Assembly (NCBI GenBank): GCA_030042915.1 | Contig: JASHYS010000203.1 | Location: 1-7,603 of the forward strand | Direction: 5' to 3' | DNA length: 7,603 bases | Source of the DNA: Acidobacteriaceae bacterium | GTDB lineage: Bacteria > Acidobacteriota > Terriglobia > Terriglobales > Acidobacteriaceae | In this document: positions 1 through 6,294 of the stretch, piece after piece | How the letters are laid out: each line of letters opens with the position of its first letter | Position numbering within the stretch: the first letter of the stretch is position 1 | The notes under the pieces: generated by a model | What the model was told of the DNA's origin: nothing | The model's input: only the letters and a program-made list of their open reading frames with translations | Databases searched by the model: none | Translations under genes and position numbers: made by a program

Positions 1-1
1 T

Positions 2-160
2 CGGGCGAGTGCGCAGGGCCTGGCCCGTCATTTCAGTTTAGCGGACATCTTTGGGCCGGATGGCGGTGCGGCTTGGCGCTGGCGCCTGCTGCGCGGCTCG
101 AAATTCGACTTGGCTTTTCAGCGCCAGTTGCACGAATCTCCAAAGAACATGGGCATGTGA
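2..160 (+). CDS. possible C-terminal tail of an unidentified gene (5' end outside window)
   Basis: The forward frame starting at base 2 is open from the window edge to a TGA at 158-160, giving 52 residues that end in ESPKNMGM. About 70 percent of its codons end in G or C, with frequent CTG, CGC and CAG codons. The other forward frames look less coding-like, and the antisense frame in the same phase scores slightly lower. The stretch is rich in Trp, Arg and Leu (for example AAWRWRLLRG) and has no motif I recognise, so no function is proposed. If real, it is the end of a gene transcribed in the same direction as the receptor at 341. A chance open frame in GC-rich DNA remains quite possible, because 52 codons is short. 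Confidence 0.3.
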   Translation, partial: RASAQGLARHFSLADIFGPDGGAAWRWRLLRGSKFDLAFQRQLHESPKNMGM

Positions 161-340
161 CGCCGAATACATGGCAACGTCTCGAGCGAGGTTAGAATCG
201 CTGCCGAACTTCGTTTGAGATAACGCAGGGCGGTGTGGAGGCAATGCCGCGCGTCCTGACCTGCGTTCTGTCGGCCTGATAGAGGGCCGATAGCGCAGTT
301 TGTGTGCTTTTCCCAGAATCTGCCGAAGCCGAGTGCGCAG
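161..340 (+). other. non-coding leader upstream of the receptor gene
   Basis: I see no credible gene here. Reverse-strand frames that cross this stretch continue into the receptor coding region and read as shadows. A TAGAAT hexamer at 193-198 resembles a -10 element, but no convincing -35 sits 16-18 bp upstream, so I do not call a promoter. The clearest structure is the inverted repeat at 268-293, listed separately. There is no strong Shine-Dalgarno sequence before the receptor start. The best candidate is the weak GAG at 331-333. Confidence 0.5.
268..293 (+). other. GC-rich hairpin in the receptor leader
   Basis: The arms CTGTCGGCC (268-276) and GGCCGATAG (285-293) pair over 9 positions, with one G-U wobble, around an 8-nt loop (277-284). 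The hairpin lies 47 bp upstream of the chosen receptor start. The following bases are only moderately T-rich (GTTTGTGTGCTTTT, with interruptions), so it is not a textbook intrinsic terminator. It could be a weak terminator for an upstream gene or an mRNA leader structure. Function is inferred only from position and pairing. Confidence 0.35.
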
Positions 341-3300
341 ATGGTAAAGGCAAGACGAAACTGGATGTGGCATTTGTGGTGGGCGGCGTTCTGCCTGGGC
401 GCCGGGACGGTTGTTTGTGCCCAATCGAGCCCCCAATCGAATTTTGACCCGCCGCATTCCCCACACGCCATCCGAGTCGAAGCTCCTCTGACCGGTTCAC
501 TGGCTGGCCGTCTCACTGATCTACATTCCGTTCCATTGGCCGGCATCACGGTTGTGCTGCGCAATCAGTCGACGGGCGCAGAGGCGCGAGCCACGACCAC
601 GAAGAACGGCGCTTTCCGGTTTGCCTCGCTCGAAGCCGGCACATACACGCTGGAGGCAGAGGGGCCGAAACTCGGCCACGGCAGCCTGGATGGAATTCAA
701 GTGACCGGCGGCGCGGAAGCGCGTCTGCAGGCCGCCATTCGACTTGAACCACCTGCGCCACAGCTGGTTGAGGCGGCTGTACCAAGTGAGATTGCCCGGC
801 CTCCGGCTCGAACGCTTTTGACGCTCCCGGCGAGGGCGCCGGGGCCTGCGGGGCTGAGCACTTCAAGCCCATCATTGAGCGCGTCGATTGAGACGGAACC
901 GGTGCGACGGATGACGCTAAGCGCGTCCACTGTTCCCGCCGCCGAGCCGCACCCAGCGCCGCCTGTGACGGACGCCGCGCACAGCGTGCCCAGCGTCAAC
1001 CCCGTGCCGACAGCGTCGCACGCTCAGCCGGCTATTCCGGAGCGGCGCGCAAGCGTGGCCGCAACCACGCAGCAGCGCGCAACGCTGGAGACGCAACCCG
1101 CCAATCTGGAGTTGGCCCTCGCCGTGACTCCGCCGCGAGTATTTCCGCTCACGTCGAGCCCTGCGTCCGCGTCGACTGACAGCGCGGGGGCAGACGCGAG
1201 TTTGCCGGCCGCGATCGAGAATGCGGCGCCTCAGACGCCCGTGGCAGCCGCCGCAGAGCTCGTCGATCCGGCTACCCCAGCCGTGACAACGACCATCCCT
1301 GCAGAACAATTGCAGGCGCTGCCCGCAAGCGGACGGCGCTGGGAGGAGTTTCTGGTAGACATGCCCGCTGCCAGCGCGTCGGCCGACGCGTCGCAAGTCT
1401 CGTTGCGGGGCGCGCAGGAGTCAGCCGAAGTGACCATTGACGGCGCCGGCACGCGGTTGGCGTTCGGAGTGACCGCGGGATCTGCCTCCGGCACGCCGGC
1501 TTCTGAACCCGCAGGCCAGGACGCAGACCAGAAAAACAGCATGAGCTCCTCATGGAGCGGTGGCCGCAGCCTGGGAGTGAGCGAGGCTGCCGTGCGCGAG
1601 GTGACCACCACCGCCGGAAACGTAGAAGCCGAGGGCGTGCGCTCAGCCGGCGGCAGCACGACCGTCCGCACCGAAAGCGGCACGGACGCACTCCACGGCC
1701 AGGGCTTTTTCTTTGATCGCCAAAACACCTGGGGAGCGCAAAATCCCTACAGCAAATGGCTCGAAAACACCGGGACTGCAGCGACGGCCTACCCCATCCC
1801 GGTTTCATCCGTGCCGGTCTTCAACTCCATTCCGTTCACGCCGCCCGATCACGAGACCGTTTGGGGTCTGGGCGTGGGCAGCCACATCCGCCGCGACAAG
1901 ATCTTCTGGTTTGGCGCGCTCGACAGCTATCACCGCAACGATCCCGGTCTAGCGATGGCCAAAGAGCCCATCGGCTCGTATACCAACCCGGCAACCGGCA
2001 CCGTATACTGCTTCGGGCTGTTCTGCCCACCCAGCGACGCCCAGTTTCAGTTGCTGAGCGCGCAGCTTGGCGAGAGCGAGAACCAGGCCTACAGCGACTA
2101 CTACGGCATCCCGCCTTCGGGGCAGGCTGCGGCAGGTCTGGAGCAATTGGCCGGCCTGCTTAGCCCCGCGCCGCGCAGTGCCGCGCAATGGGTGGGTTTT
2201 GGGCGCATCGACTGGCAGGCATCTGAGCGCGATCGCTTCAGCTTTGAAGGCACCGGCGCCGACTGGAACGCGCCCGGCGGCGGGCTGACGCGCGTTTCAG
2301 AGAATTACGGGAGCAACAGCTTCGGCTCAAGCCAGGCGAGCCAGGAGTGGCTGCTGGCGCGCTGGGAGGCCTACCTGACGCCCAACCTGCTGGCCGTCAC
2401 GCAAGGCTCTGCGGGACGCACGATCCTCACCGCGCGGCCCGACGCGCCATCGAAGTTCGAGCAGGCATTTCTCACCGGCAATTCCTATGGCCAGTTGCCG
2501 GAGATCGTGGTGGATTCGCGCAACGGATTCACGATCGGCAATCCCTCGCGTTTCGGCCAAGGCAGCTACCCCGACGAGCGCGCGGTCCATGCAGCCGAGA
2601 TGCTGGACTGGGCGCACAATAAGCTTCTCGTCAAGGCTGGATTCGAGCTGGACCACAACGACGACGCCACCAGCATCCTGCGCAACCAAACCGGAACCTA
2701 TCACTACTCCAAGGTGCAGAATTTCATCTCCGATGCGCTGGCCTTTCTAAGGTTTGGAAACGGCGATGCGCTCGATCCGGCGAATCCGCATAACTGCGAC
2801 GCAACGGGTGGACCCTGGTACACCTCGAACGGCCAGCTCATGGGTTTGGGAGCGATGCCCTGCTATTCCTCCTATTCGCAGATGATGGGTCCAACGAACT
2901 GGCAGTTGAACACCAATGATTGGGCCGGCTATGCGACCGCGCAGCGGCAGGTGAACAGGTTGGCTGTGTTCTCTGCCGGCTTGCGCTGGGAGCGTGAACA
3001 GTTGCCGCCGCCGCTCGCCGCGCTGGCCAATCCGGAGCTGCCATTTACTGAGAAATTGCCAAGCCTCGGCAACAACTGGGGTCCGCGCGTGAGCCTGGCT
3101 ATCGGAAGCGGGAAGGGCCGCTGGCCGGTCCTGCGCCTGGGCTATGGAATGTACTATGGCCGCGTGGAGAACGCGACCGTGGAGACCGCGCTCACGCAAA
3201 CCGGTTCGCTCAAAGGCGATTTGTACTTTTTCATGCGGCCTCAGAACGATTGCCAGTACTGCTCGGGCGGCTCGCCACCGTTTCCTGATGTGCTCACCGG

Positions 3301-4543
3301 CGAACCTTCAAGTGTGGTCAAACCGGGAGCGGTGGGCTTCGCGCCCAACTTCCGCAATCCCGAGGTGCACCAAGCCGTGGCCGCCATCGAGGAATCCTTG
3401 CCGGGCCGCGTTCAGGTGACTGCCGAGGCAATGCTGAGCATGGGAAGGCGGCTACCGGTCTCGGTCGACACGAACGTCGATACCACCATGAGCAACGCCG
3501 TGAACGCCGGAATCACCTACAACGTGTGCGACGAGACCCCTTACGCCCCTCCGGGAGCCAACAACAATGGCCAGTCAAGCAACACCAACGGCCAGTGCGG
3601 AAACCTCGGGCTGGGCCCCATCCAGACTGCGACGTTTACGGTTCCGTACTTCTATGCATCCTGGCCCAATAGTGCCGGTACGGGGACTTGCCCGTACTAC
3701 ACGCCCAATGCGGGCGACGTGCTGCTTGGCCGGCTCTGCCCCGACTACCAGGCGATTAGCCAAATTACAAGCAAAGCGAACTCCACGTACGAAGCGGCGA
3801 TGATCAAGCTGGTGCGCTACGGTCGCCGCGGCCTCAGCTTCCATGCCCACTACACCTACGCGCATGCGATGGATTGGAATCCTGATGGAGTCACGCTGGC
3901 GCCGGGCAGCGACGTCGTGGACCCGAATCCGGCCGACTTCAGCGAAGAATACGGAACCAGCAACCAGGACGTGCGCCATTCGGCCGCCGTCATGGCCGTC
4001 TTTGAGCCGCCATGGAAGCTGCACCACTCAGCCGGCCGCTTCGGCAACGGTTGGATGCTCTCCGGCATCGGGCAGTTTCACAGCGGGTTGCCATACTCCA
4101 TGCGCATCACCGGCTCCCTGCCCGAAGAATTCGCCGACACCACCGGGGCCACCATCGCCGGCCTCGGGTCCAGCATGAACGGCTACGGTGGCGACAATCG
4201 CTTCCCCGGGTTAGCCCGCAACACCTTCCGCTACCCCAGCACGTGGAAGGCTGACTTGCGTCTTGGCAAGCGCTTCGACCTGGGCGAAATGCGGCAGTTT
4301 GAGATTCTGGCCGAGAGCTTCAATCTCTTCAACCACCAGAACGTGACCGAGATTGAAACCACCGGCTACGACATTGAAAACACCGGCCAGGGGCAGAACC
4401 CGACACTTAACTTCCTGACCGGTCTCTACGTGAGCCCCAAAACCGGCCTCCCGAGTCCGGCATTCGGCCAGCCGCTTAGCATCAACGGAACCAACTTCTA
4501 TCGCGAGCGACAGATCGAGCTGGGCATGCGCATGAGATTCTAG
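341..4543 (+). CDS. TonB-dependent receptor, Oar-like, with carboxypeptidase-regulatory-like N-terminal domain
   Basis: This is an outer-membrane beta-barrel receptor, by family expected to take up a large or scarce substrate using TonB/ExbBD energy. The substrate cannot be told. The ATG at 341 (1,400 residues) is preferred over the GTG at 302 because it puts a signal peptide at the N-terminus: basic MVKARRNW, a hydrophobic core to about residue 25, and likely cleavage after VCA (26-27). Residues 50-135 form a CarboxypepD_reg-like beta-sandwich (GSLAGRLTD...PLAGITV, then NGAFRFASLEAGTYTL). Residues 137-314 are an Ala/Pro/Ser/Thr-rich tether. The plug spans about 316-459 (IPAEQLQALPASGRRW, then AVREVTTTAG and SGTDALHGQGFFFDR). 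The barrel fills the rest and ends in IELGMRMRF, with the terminal aromatic residue expected for BAM recognition. No clear TonB box was found. Ten barrel cysteines occur as five close pairs. The gene stands alone, and its ribosome-binding site is weak. Family is sure; the exact start is less so. Confidence 0.92.
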   Translation: MVKARRNWMWHLWWAAFCLGAGTVVCAQSSPQSNFDPPHSPHAIRVEAPLTGSLAGRLTDLHSVPLAGITVVLRNQSTGAEARATTTKNGAFRFASLEAGTYTLEAEGPKLGHGSLDGIQVTGGAEARLQAAIRLEPPAPQLVEAAVPSEIARPPARTLLTLPARAPGPAGLSTSSPSLSASIETEPVRRMTLSASTVPAAEPHPAPPVTDAAHSVPSVNPVPTASHAQPAIPERRASVAATTQQRATLETQPANLELALAVTPPRVFPLTSSPASASTDSAGADASLPAAIENAAPQTPVAAAAELVDPATPAVTTTIPAEQLQALPASGRRWEEFLVDMPAASASADASQVSLRGAQESAEVTIDGAGTRLAFGVTAGSASGTPASEPAGQDADQKNSMSSSWSGGRSLGVSEAAVREVTTTAGNVEAEGVRSAGGSTTVRTESGTDALHGQGFFFDRQNTWGAQNPYSKWLENTGTAATAYPIPVSSVPVFNSIPFTPPDHETVWGLGVGSHIRRDKIFWFGALDSYHRNDPGLAMAKEPIGSYTNPATGTVYCFGLFCPPSDAQFQLLSAQLGESENQAYSDYYGIPPSGQAAAGLEQLAGLLSPAPRSAAQWVGFGRIDWQASERDRFSFEGTGADWNAPGGGLTRVSENYGSNSFGSSQASQEWLLARWEAYLTPNLLAVTQGSAGRTILTARPDAPSKFEQAFLTGNSYGQLPEIVVDSRNGFTIGNPSRFGQGSYPDERAVHAAEMLDWAHNKLLVKAGFELDHNDDATSILRNQTGTYHYSKVQNFISDALAFLRFGNGDALDPANPHNCDATGGPWYTSNGQLMGLGAMPCYSSYSQMMGPTNWQLNTNDWAGYATAQRQVNRLAVFSAGLRWEREQLPPPLAALANPELPFTEKLPSLGNNWGPRVSLAIGSGKGRWPVLRLGYGMYYGRVENATVETALTQTGSLKGDLYFFMRPQNDCQYCSGGSPPFPDVLTGEPSSVVKPGAVGFAPNFRNPEVHQAVAAIEESLPGRVQVTAEAMLSMGRRLPVSVDTNVDTTMSNAVNAGITYNVCDETPYAPPGANNNGQSSNTNGQCGNLGLGPIQTATFTVPYFYASWPNSAGTGTCPYYTPNAGDVLLGRLCPDYQAISQITSKANSTYEAAMIKLVRYGRRGLSFHAHYTYAHAMDWNPDGVTLAPGSDVVDPNPADFSEEYGTSNQDVRHSAAVMAVFEPPWKLHHSAGRFGNGWMLSGIGQFHSGLPYSMRITGSLPEEFADTTGATIAGLGSSMNGYGGDNRFPGLARNTFRYPSTWKADLRLGKRFDLGEMRQFEILAESFNLFNHQNVTEIETTGYDIENTGQGQNPTLNFLTGLYVSPKTGLPSPAFGQPLSINGTNFYRERQIELGMRMRF

Positions 4544-4545
4544 GC

Positions 4546-4598
4546 CGGCTGTGCGCGGAGCCAGCCGAAGAACGCCCCAGGTTAACGCTTCGCGTTCT
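4546..4598. terminator. weak stem-loops in the convergent gap between receptor and cupin genes
   Basis: The 94-bp gap between the two convergent stop codons holds several short inverted repeats. CGGCTG (4546-4551) pairs with CAGCCG (4562-4567). AGAACGC (4569-4575) pairs with GCGTTCT (4592-4598). The latter competes with a small hairpin, AACGC (4584-4588) and GCGTT (4592-4596). None is followed by a clear T-tract on either strand, so a bidirectional termination role is inferred mainly from position. Confidence 0.25.
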
Positions 4599-4637
4599 GC
4601 AAGTAGGCGCAGCGATCGCGCCGGTACCCCGTACGAG

Positions 4638-5114
4638 TCAGTTTTGCGGAGCGGGTGGCGCCGGCGTCAAGCCGTGGCGCAGCATAATCTCCATCATCTT
4701 TGCTCTGTCCGGAGGCCCGCCCGCAGCAGCCATGATCGCCTCGGCTGACTCCCTGAAGTATTCTGGGCCGATGGCAGCCGGCGAAACAACGCAGAGCACC
4801 TTCGCGTTTTGAGCGCCGTCGTTATCGAACCGATGCACGGCGCCTCTTGGAATGCACAAAGCTTGCCCTGGTCCAACATCGATCCGTTTGCCGTCGACCG
4901 TCCAGGTAAGCACACCTTCTACGCCGTAGATGGTTTCTTCGTAGTGATCGTGACTGTGGGCAGGAGCCATGAGGCGCTGCGCCGCCGGCACCGTGACCTC
5001 AAAGATCGCGACCGTACCAGCCGACTGCTGGCCGGTGACGAGGAATCTTACGGCAAGTGGCCCGAGGCGGATGACTTCTTCAGCGGGATTGACGGCCAGA
5101 TCGATGGCTTGCAT
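4638..5114 (-). CDS. single-domain cupin protein (promoter-distal gene of the pair)
   Basis: This 158-residue protein carries one complete cupin barrel. Motif 1 contains HSHDHYEE, with H53, H55 and E60 as likely metal ligands and G67 closing the G(X)5HXH(X)3-4E(X)6G pattern. Motif 2 reads GQALCIPRGAVHRFDN and matches G(X)5PXG(X)2H(X)3N exactly, giving H94 as the fourth ligand. A 3-His/1-Glu site of this kind usually holds Fe, Mn, Ni or Co in dioxygenase-like or binding cupins. An extra histidine (H57) sits inside motif 1. A short helical tail with RAKMMEIMLRHGLTP follows the barrel. There is no signal peptide, so it is probably cytoplasmic. The gene starts 42 bp after the upstream cupin, behind a strong Shine-Dalgarno, so the two are probably co-transcribed. 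The two proteins share the opening strand (FLVTGQQ versus FLITGEQ) and the end of the tail, which points to an old duplication. The reaction is unknown. Confidence 0.87.
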   Translation of the reverse strand: MQAIDLAVNPAEEVIRLGPLAVRFLVTGQQSAGTVAIFEVTVPAAQRLMAPAHSHDHYEETIYGVEGVLTWTVDGKRIDVGPGQALCIPRGAVHRFDNDGAQNAKVLCVVSPAAIGPEYFRESAEAIMAAAGGPPDRAKMMEIMLRHGLTPAPPAPQN

Positions 5115-5124
5115 GGTTGCGTAG

Positions 5125-5131
5125 ACCTCCT
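5125..5131 (-). promoter_or_regulatory. strong Shine-Dalgarno of the promoter-distal cupin gene
   Basis: AGGAGGT on the reverse strand, 10 nt before the ATG at 5114. It lies in the gap between the two cupin genes and fixes the start of the promoter-distal one. It also suggests independent, efficient translation rather than coupling through overlapping ends. Confidence 0.75.
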
Positions 5132-5156
5132 GTTGGTGGGTTTGACTTGGGACCCG

Positions 5157-5717
5157 CTATGCCGGGGGAAGAAGCTCAAGTCCGTAGCGCAGAGAAGCCG
5201 ATTGCGCCCGTGCGATCAATTCTTTGCCCATGGGCGGAGGGGTCGCGGAACGGTCGAGAGCAGGTTCAAACACTTCGGCAAAAAACCCCTCAAGGCCAGC
5301 CGGTGTAGTGAGGACCAGAGCTTTCGCGGATCCATCGCCGGTGTTCTTGAAGGAATGCGCGATCCCACGGGGAAGATAAACGAAATCGCCTGCCGATGCG
5401 GTGATTGTATCTCCGCCGACCTGAACCGTGAGCGAGCCTTCGAGCAGATGAAACGACTCGTCCTCGCGGTGGTGGAGGTGCGGCGGCGTGCCTCCCCCAG
5501 GTGCAACACAGACTTCAGCCAGGAAAAAGGCGCCGCCCGTCTGCTCTCCGGTGATGAGAAAGGTCATAAGCTCGCCGGGGCCCCAGAAAGCGGGGCCTGT
5601 GCCTGCGGGCGCATAGTGCACGCGGTTCTGTAGCCGTGCGGCTGGGGCCTGCGTGGGGATTTGCGATGTGGTTTCACCCGGGGAATGGACAAATTGATCG
5701 AGAGCTTGCGGTGTCAT
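5157..5717 (-). CDS. single-domain cupin protein, quercetin-dioxygenase-like (promoter-proximal gene)
   Basis: This 186-residue cupin has a full metal site. Motif 1, HLHHREDESFHLLEG, gives H80, H82 and E87. Motif 2, GDFVYLPRGIAHSFKN, gives H121. Wording such as PPHLHHREDESFHLLEG resembles the quercetin 2,3-dioxygenase-like cupins, and the length is close to that of known single-cupin quercetinases. This is a family resemblance and not proof of substrate. The open frame reaches back to 5822, but the ATG at 5717 is chosen. It follows a GAGAGG ribosome-binding site, its N-terminus is ordinary, and the longer version would cross both operators and enter the divergent MarR gene. The C-terminal tail (ARAQSASLRYGLELLPP) resembles that of the neighbouring cupin. 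No signal peptide is present. Its position right behind the palindromic operator at 5730-5750 suggests direct control by the MarR protein encoded divergently. Confidence 0.88.
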   Translation of the reverse strand: MTPQALDQFVHSPGETTSQIPTQAPAARLQNRVHYAPAGTGPAFWGPGELMTFLITGEQTGGAFFLAEVCVAPGGGTPPHLHHREDESFHLLEGSLTVQVGGDTITASAGDFVYLPRGIAHSFKNTGDGSAKALVLTTPAGLEGFFAEVFEPALDRSATPPPMGKELIARAQSASLRYGLELLPPA

Positions 5718-5722
5718 TTGAG

Positions 5723-5728
5723 CCTCTC
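5723..5728 (-). promoter_or_regulatory. Shine-Dalgarno supporting the 5717 start
   Basis: GAGAGG on the reverse strand, 5 nt before the ATG at 5717. It supports the shorter 186-residue protein over the 221-residue open frame that begins at 5822. Confidence 0.6.
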
Positions 5729-5729
5729 T

Positions 5730-5750
5730 ATAGTAAACTCTGTTTACTAT
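5730..5750. promoter_or_regulatory. palindromic operator 1, probable MarR site
   Basis: A perfect inverted repeat has 9-bp arms, ATAGTAAAC (5730-5738) and GTTTACTAT (5742-5750), around the spacer TCT. It ends 12 bp upstream of the promoter-proximal cupin start and just touches its ribosome-binding region. Size, symmetry and position between divergent genes fit binding by a MarR dimer. A repressor bound here should block the cupin promoter or early elongation. Binding by the neighbouring MarR protein is inferred. Confidence 0.75.
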
Positions 5751-5756
5751 GAGATG

Positions 5757-5774
5757 ATAGTAAACACAGTTTAC
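5757..5774. promoter_or_regulatory. palindromic operator 2, probable MarR site
   Basis: A second copy of the same motif. ATAGTAAAC (5757-5765) repeats the left arm of operator 1 exactly, and the perfect inverted core is GTAAAC (5760-5765) and GTTTAC (5769-5774) around ACA. The right arm diverges beyond 6 bp. The two centres are 27 bp apart. This copy ends 5 bp before the MarR start codon, in the place where its Shine-Dalgarno would be, which suggests autorepression. Being less symmetric, it may bind more weakly than operator 1. Confidence 0.7.
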
Positions 5775-5779
5775 GTGGT

Positions 5780-6247
5780 ATGTCAATGACATTTTTCGAA
5801 GAAAAGCCGCGATTGAAAACAAGGGACATGCTGATCGGGGCCCTGTTGCGCGTTCCGGCCGAGGCGATCCATCGGCGCATTATTCGCGAGCTGAATGAGG
5901 CGGGGTTCAAGGAGCTGAGCCTGCCCCATATTGCCCTGTTTCGATATCCGGGGCCCGATGGGGTACGCCCGAGCGCTCTGGCCGAACGGGCCGGGATGAG
6001 CAAGCAGGCGATGAACAGGCTGCTGGGTAGCCTGGAGGAGCTAGGCTACCTGGTCCGCAGCGACGTTCCAGATGAAGGGCGCGCCCGTGTGGTGCACTTC
6101 ACAAAACGCGGCCAAGCAGCGTACGAAAAAGCCGTTGCCGTGATCCGCGAAATTGAACGCGAATGGATGGAAGAGCTTGGCGAGAAAGATTTTGCGCAGC
6201 TGAAAAAGCTGCTGGGGCGGGTTTGGGAGAGCGGACTGGTGAAGTAA
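5780..6247 (+). CDS. MarR-family winged-helix transcriptional regulator
   Basis: This 155-residue protein has the MarR plan: N-terminal dimerisation helices (about 15-45), a helix-turn-helix at about 62-90 (RPSALAERAGMSKQAMNRLL, then ELGYLVR), a beta wing at about 93-108 (SDVPDEGRARVVHFT) and a C-terminal dimerisation helix (about 111-152). MarR proteins usually repress a neighbouring operon and release DNA on binding a small phenolic or other ligand, or on thiol oxidation. No cysteine is present here, so a thiol switch is unlikely and a ligand switch is favoured. The ATG at 5780 is chosen; an in-frame ATG at 5786 is possible. No Shine-Dalgarno is visible, and operator 2 occupies that position. 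The gene is divergent from the two cupins and is their likely regulator. The ligand is unknown. Confidence 0.88.
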   Translation: MSMTFFEEKPRLKTRDMLIGALLRVPAEAIHRRIIRELNEAGFKELSLPHIALFRYPGPDGVRPSALAERAGMSKQAMNRLLGSLEELGYLVRSDVPDEGRARVVHFTKRGQAAYEKAVAVIREIEREWMEELGEKDFAQLKKLLGRVWESGLVK

Positions 6248-6294
6248 AGGCGGGGACCAAAAGCAGCCTCAAGCCGATAGCCGCTAGTGTTCGT

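Noticed and set aside
302..340. GTG start at 302 for the receptor
   Set aside because: It would add 13 residues ahead of the basic MVKARR segment and spoil the signal peptide layout. There is no well-spaced ribosome-binding site.
416..424. Receptor as a lipoprotein through the cysteine at residue 26
   Set aside because: The residues before it (TVV) do not fit a lipobox, which needs a small residue at -1. VCA followed by Q fits signal peptidase I better.
38..466. Reverse-strand 142-residue open frame upstream of and overlapping the receptor start
   Set aside because: It overlaps the receptor signal peptide region, is rich in Arg, Pro and Ala as antisense GC-rich frames are, shows no domain, and its third positions are less GC-rich than those of the forward frame it opposes.
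4809..5633. Forward 274-residue open frame across both cupin genes
   Set aside because: It lies antisense to two well-supported cupins, shows no domain, and spans their intergenic gap and Shine-Dalgarno.
5718..5822. Longer start for the promoter-proximal cupin at 5822
   Set aside because: The extra 35 residues are translated from the two operators and the start of the MarR gene, and the ATG at 5717 has its own Shine-Dalgarno.
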